In this document: in pieces, positions 4,941 to 7,507 of the stretch
How the letters are laid out: every line of letters begins with the position of its first letter
Position numbering within the stretch: position 1 is the stretch's first letter
Assembly (NCBI GenBank): GCA_021791455.1
Contig: JAJYWM010000086.1
Location: forward strand, 1 to 7,507
Length of the DNA: 7,507 bases
Direction: 5' to 3'
Source: a bacterium
GTDB taxonomy: Bacteria > Chloroflexota > Dormibacteria > UBA8260 > Bog-877
Notes under the pieces: generated by a model
Databases searched by the model: none
Told to the model about the DNA's origin: nothing
The model's input: only the letters and a program-made list of their open reading frames with translations
Translations under genes and position numbers: made by a program

Positions 4941-5747
4941 GTGGATGCGGGAACGCCGCGGGACAGGGGAGTCAGCAGCCAGCTGCTCAGCTCTGGCGTC
5001 GTTCTGATCACGCTGCAGCGCCCGGAGCAGCGCAACGCGCTCACCGCTGACCTCGCGGCAGAGCTGCGTTCCGCAGTGGCGGAGGCCGCGTCCCAAGCGC
5101 TGGCGCGGGTGGTCGTTGTGACCGGGGCAGGTTCGGCGTTCTGCGCCGGCGCGGACCTGGGCGCGCTCACCGCCGGGGCCGAGACACCTGCTGAGCGCAG
5201 GGGCCTGCTGGCCGGGTACTACAGAGCCTTCCTGGACCTGCGCGAACTCCCGATTCCGACGATCGCCGCGGTCAACGGGCCGGCGGTGGGTGCGGGCCTC
5301 AATCTCGCTCTCAGCTGCGACCTGCGGATCCTCGCCGAGGGGGCACGGCTGGCGGCTCCCTTCCTGCGCCTGGGAATCCATCCCGGGGGCGGCTGCAGCT
5401 GGCTGGCGACCAGGATCGCAGGGACGGCGGCGGCTCGGGAGCTTCTATTGCTGGGAAGGCCGGTCCTGGCCGACCGTGCCCTGGAGCTGGGATTGGCCAA
5501 CGCCGTGGTCCCCCCTGATCGCCTGGTTGAGGAGGCGCTGAAGTGGGCGGAGGAGATCGCAGCCTACCCCAGATCCGTGGTGCGCGATCTCAAGCGCACC
5601 CTGAACCTGGCCGAGGACGGCGCGAGCTTCGAGGCGGCCCTGGCGTTCGAGACCGCGGCCCAAGGCGAGTCGATGGGAAGCGAGGATGCGGCGGAGGGGT
5701 GGAGCGCGTTCAAGGAGAGGCGGGCGCCGCGCTTTCAGGACCGCTAG
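4941..5747 (+). CDS. Enoyl-CoA hydratase/isomerase (crotonase) family protein
   Basis: A 268-residue cytoplasmic crotonase-fold protein that binds an acyl-CoA thioester. Landmarks: V-V-L-I-T-L-Q-R-P-E-Q-R-N-A-L at 20-34, the first oxyanion segment F-C-A-G-A-D-L at 67-73, the second A-A-V-N-G-P-A-V-G-A-G-L at 109-120, and the helix L-G-I-H-P-G-G-G at 144-151. The two glutamates that activate water in rat mitochondrial hydratase (Glu144, Glu164) align with Asn121 and Phe141. Standard hydration is therefore doubtful; isomerase, hydrolase, lyase or binding roles remain open. From memory, similar L-N-L-A and G-H-P-G-G-G forms occur in actinobacterial paralogues. The frame is open back to a GTG at 4866, but G/C at third codon positions falls from about 85% after 4941 to about 50% before it, and family length fits 4941. 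The start is uncertain; TTG 4914 is another option. Stop shared with nth. Confidence 0.9.
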   Translation: MDAGTPRDRGVSSQLLSSGVVLITLQRPEQRNALTADLAAELRSAVAEAASQALARVVVVTGAGSAFCAGADLGALTAGAETPAERRGLLAGYYRAFLDLRELPIPTIAAVNGPAVGAGLNLALSCDLRILAEGARLAAPFLRLGIHPGGGCSWLATRIAGTAAARELLLLGRPVLADRALELGLANAVVPPDRLVEEALKWAEEIAAYPRSVVRDLKRTLNLAEDGASFEAALAFETAAQGESMGSEDAAEGWSAFKERRAPRFQDR

Positions 5748-6427
5748 CAGCCGGTCGCGGTCCCGCCGGTACTGGACGATGGACACCACAGCCCCATAGG
5801 ACACTGCTGGCATCGTGGCCGCCTGGCGACACAAACGGCCCTCCCGTGGGCTATGAGGCGCAGGCTGAAATCTGTCCACTCTGAGCTTGGGACCATCTTG
5901 CAGACCTTGGCCTCGATCTGGACGGGGTCCCTGGTCTTGACGATGCGAAGGAGGTTTGTGATCCGGATCACGTGGGTGTCGACGGGGAATCCAGGGACGC
6001 CGAATCCCACTCCCAGGATCACGTTCGCGGTCTTCCGGCCGACCCCGGGAAGCCGCACCAGCTCGGCCATCGAGGAGGGCACCCGGCCGCCGAACTCCGT
6101 CTCCAAGGTGAGCCCCAGGGCCTTGAGAGAGCGGGCCTTGGCGCGGAAGAAACCGGTGGAATGGATCAGACCCTCGAGCTCAGCCGTGTCCACCTCGGCA
6201 TAGTCGGCAGCTGTCCGCAGGCGTGCGAACAGGGCAGGGGTCACCTGGTTGACCCGTTCGTCGGTCGTCTGCGCGGACAGAATCGTCGCCACCAGCAGCT
6301 CGAGTGGGCTGGAATGTTGGAGGGCGCAGACCGCAGGATAGGTTTGGCGCAGCAGTTCCAGGGCGGCGAGGGCCCGCTGCCTGGGGGTCTTGGGGATTCC
6401 GAAGCTGTTGGTCTTCACGGCATACAT
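5744..6427 (-). CDS. nth: Endonuclease III, base-excision repair DNA glycosylase/AP lyase
   Basis: Removes oxidised pyrimidines from DNA and cuts at the abasic site. The 227 residues fit the family (about 210-230). Landmarks: L-S-A-Q-T-T-D at 50-56, helix-hairpin-helix L-P-G-V-G-R-K-T-A at 126-134 with catalytic Lys132, P-V-D-T-H-V at 148-153 with catalytic Asp150, and four cysteines at 199, 206, 209 and 215 in the C-x6-C-x2-C-x5-C pattern that binds the 4Fe-4S cluster. A 12-residue tail follows the cluster. The start chosen is ATG at 6427, with GGAG 3 bp upstream. The frame is open further to 6523, but that would cross the promoter and start of the divergent copper protein gene. No -10 box is evident. 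The stop overlaps the stop of the convergent crotonase gene. Confidence 0.95.
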   Translation of the reverse strand: MYAVKTNSFGIPKTPRQRALAALELLRQTYPAVCALQHSSPLELLVATILSAQTTDERVNQVTPALFARLRTAADYAEVDTAELEGLIHSTGFFRAKARSLKALGLTLETEFGGRVPSSMAELVRLPGVGRKTANVILGVGFGVPGFPVDTHVIRITNLLRIVKTRDPVQIEAKVCKMVPSSEWTDFSLRLIAHGRAVCVARRPRCQQCPMGLWCPSSSTGGTATGC

Positions 6428-6472
6428 GTTCTCCGTTCGAGGCGTAGCAGGCAGCACGCCCACCGGTCCCGG

Positions 6473-6478
6473 TATCCT
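6473..6478 (+). promoter_or_regulatory. -10 box for a leaderless copper-protein transcript
   Basis: TATCCT lies exactly 6 bp before the ATG at 6485, the same geometry as at 4929-4934. The six bases between (GGCAGC) are no useful ribosome site. Together these points suggest a leaderless mRNA starting at the ATG. Confidence 0.5.
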
Positions 6479-6484
6479 GGCAGC

Positions 6485-6976
6485 ATGTCGGTTCGCCATC
6501 TCGAGGGCGCCAGGCGCCTGCACGGATCACGATGGGCCTGGGCACTGCTGGCGCTCTTTGTCACCGTTCTGGTGGCCGGTTGCGGCGCCTTCGGAGATGT
6601 CGGGGACCCCACCGACGCTCACATCCTCACGGCCCCTGGAACTCAGGTCAAGCAGTCCAACAGCACGCTCTCCCTGGTCGTGCTGCCGAAGCCGCCGACG
6701 AACCCGGACTACAAGGTCATCATCTACCACAACGTGAACACGGTCGGGGAGTTCGTGCCCGAGAGCCTCACGGTGCCGGTGGGCTCGACCGTGGAGTGGA
6801 TCTGGACCGACCACTACGACCAGCACAACGTGTGGTGGGTGGATCAGGAGCTGGTGAACTCCCCCACCAGAGGGGCTGGCTACAAATGGGCCGTCAAGTT
6901 CCTCGCCCCAGGGGTCTACGACTACTACTGCACCCTGCACCCGGGAATGCTGGGACGTGTTGTCGTCACGGGTTAG
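6485..6976 (+). CDS. Blue copper (cupredoxin) lipoprotein, amicyanin/pseudoazurin-like
   Basis: A 163-residue exported lipoprotein. Signal segment: basic start, hydrophobic stretch at about 17-32 and lipobox L-V-A-G-C with Cys33 as the lipid-bearing residue. After a linker, the cupredoxin domain covers about 88-163. It runs from V-P-E-S-L-T-V-P-V-G-S-T-V-E-W through H-N-V-W-W to D-Y-Y-C-T-L-H-P-G-M-L-G. Type 1 copper ligands are His114, Cys149, His152 and Met155. The C-x2-H-x2-M spacing is that of amicyanin and pseudoazurin; plastocyanin has a longer His-Met gap. Function: single-electron carrier tethered to the outer face of the membrane. A partnership with the cytochrome b complex encoded 1.7 kb away is only inference; oxidase or copper-handling roles are alternatives. 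The frame is open far upstream, antisense to nth; the lipoprotein signal and -10 box set the start at 6485. Overlaps the next gene by 20 bp. Confidence 0.94.
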   Translation: MSVRHLEGARRLHGSRWAWALLALFVTVLVAGCGAFGDVGDPTDAHILTAPGTQVKQSNSTLSLVVLPKPPTNPDYKVIIYHNVNTVGEFVPESLTVPVGSTVEWIWTDHYDQHNVWWVDQELVNSPTRGAGYKWAVKFLAPGVYDYYCTLHPGMLGRVVVTG

Positions 6977-7391
6977 GCGCCTGCGACTCCCCGGGCTGGC
7001 CGGCCTTGCCGCCGTGGTGGTGGGCGGCAGCTTGCTGGCCGGCTGCGCCAGTCCGACGGTGGCGCCGCGGTCCGCTCTGGAGTATTTTTTGACCGACGTC
7101 CACGCTCACTCCGTCGTCTACGCCTACACCCTCCTCACCAACCCCGCCGAGGACCAGACCCCGTTCATAGCGTTCTTCAACGGGGTCAAGGCGACCAAGG
7201 CGCGCTTCAAGATCGTCTCGATCCACATGGTCAACGCGGCGGACGCCGAGGCCACGGTGGCGGTCCTGGTGCCTTACGAGAGCACCCGGTACGTCAAGGT
7301 GCAGATGGTCGAAGAGGGCAATGCGGGTGATTGGCTGGTGAATGCCCCGTTCGTGACGCAGGGAGCGTCCGCGATCCATCTGTTCCAGTAG
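6957..7391 (+). CDS. Small lipoprotein, possibly NTF2-like/DUF4878-type
   Basis: A 144-residue lipoprotein: basic start, hydrophobic segment at about 11-28 and lipobox S-L-L-A-G-C with Cys30. The mature part begins with S-A-L-E-Y-F-L-T-D-V-H-A-H-S-V-V-Y-A-Y-T-L-L, then a central helix region, and ends in beta-like segments (A-T-V-A-V-L-V, R-Y-V-K-V-Q-M-V, D-W-L-V-N). This order resembles the NTF2-like cone fold of DUF4878-type lipoproteins, but the match is by eye and loose. There are no metal or catalytic motifs that I recognise. The start is GTG at 6957, inside the copper protein gene, without a clear ribosome site; TTG at 6960 is an alternative. The 20-bp overlap suggests co-translation with the copper protein, so the two may act in the same place outside the membrane. 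Confidence 0.82.
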   Translation: MLSSRVRRLRLPGLAGLAAVVVGGSLLAGCASPTVAPRSALEYFLTDVHAHSVVYAYTLLTNPAEDQTPFIAFFNGVKATKARFKIVSIHMVNAADAEATVAVLVPYESTRYVKVQMVEEGNAGDWLVNAPFVTQGASAIHLFQ

Positions 7392-7449
7392 CCCATAGGC
7401 CCGAGCCCATGGCCCAGCAGATCACACCCCACCCTGGCGACCTCTCGGG

Positions 7450-7507
7450 ATGTCCATCTTCCCGGCGGCCTGGGGTCTCGACGCGAACGGTGGCAAGCCT
7501 GCCGGGC
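7450..7507 (+). CDS. Possible start of a further gene, cut by the window edge
   Basis: An ATG at 7450 opens a frame to the end of the window (19 codons, beginning MSIFPAAWGLDANGG) with high G/C at third positions. No clear ribosome site or -10 box precedes it. A competing frame starts at ATG 7409 (MAQQITPHPGDLSG) and also stays open. The 58 bp after the lipoprotein stop show nothing else. No function can be given. Confidence 0.2.
   Translation, partial: MSIFPAAWGLDANGGKPAG

Noticed and set aside
5972..6484. Upstream extension of the copper protein frame
   Set aside because: It runs antisense through nth and has no protein-like features. The lipoprotein signal needs to be N-terminal, which places the start at 6485.
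7392..7449. Possible terminator after the second lipoprotein gene
   Set aside because: Only a short GGCC repeat is seen, without a stable stem or T-run.

Overview
The window is a compact, GC-rich stretch of bacterial chromosome with almost no non-coding DNA. The style is that of Actinomycetota or of neighbouring high-GC lineages such as Dormibacterota or Chloroflexota: strong G/C at third codon positions, frequent GTG/TTG starts, 4-base GTGA gene junctions, two genes that look leaderless, and lipoproteins with classic lipoboxes. I cannot fix the phylum from the sequence alone. I see no transposase, integrase, CRISPR array, tRNA, rRNA or direct repeats suggesting a mobile element. The surroundings are chromosomal and mostly housekeeping, with one less ordinary respiratory module.

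Left half, all on the minus strand, read from right to left (4774 to 1). A three-gene cytochrome b module comes first: a 55-residue small membrane protein (4607-4774), a four-helix b6-type cytochrome b (3970-4617) carrying both heme-ligand His pairs, and a 325-residue partner (2996-3973). The partner looks like the C-terminal part of cytochrome b, but has about 205 extra residues between its two membrane helices and no PEWY motif. All junctions in the module overlap. After a 77-bp gap holding an extended -10 promoter come glmU (1515-2918; UDP-GlcNAc synthesis for the cell wall) and prs (565-1518; PRPP synthesis), joined by a GTGA overlap. After 167 bp comes the 5' part of a CNNM/HlyC-CorC family membrane protein (1-397), cut by the window edge.

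Right half. A crotonase-fold enoyl-CoA hydratase/isomerase family gene (4941-5747, plus) diverges from the cytochrome module. It converges with nth, endonuclease III (5744-6427, minus), so tightly that both stop codons lie in one CTAG. Divergent from nth are two overlapping plus-strand lipoprotein genes: an amicyanin/pseudoazurin-like blue copper protein (6485-6976) and a small lipoprotein resembling NTF2-like/DUF4878 proteins (6957-7391). The last 116 bp hold at most the beginning of another gene.

Working together: the cytochrome b module and the membrane-anchored copper protein could belong to one quinol-oxidising electron-transfer chain (inference from type only; they are about 1.7 kb apart and in separate transcripts). 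No Rieske protein, CxxCH cytochrome c or terminal oxidase gene is present in the window. The least described items are the insert-bearing cytochrome b C-terminal subunit and the small membrane protein encoded just before cytochrome b.
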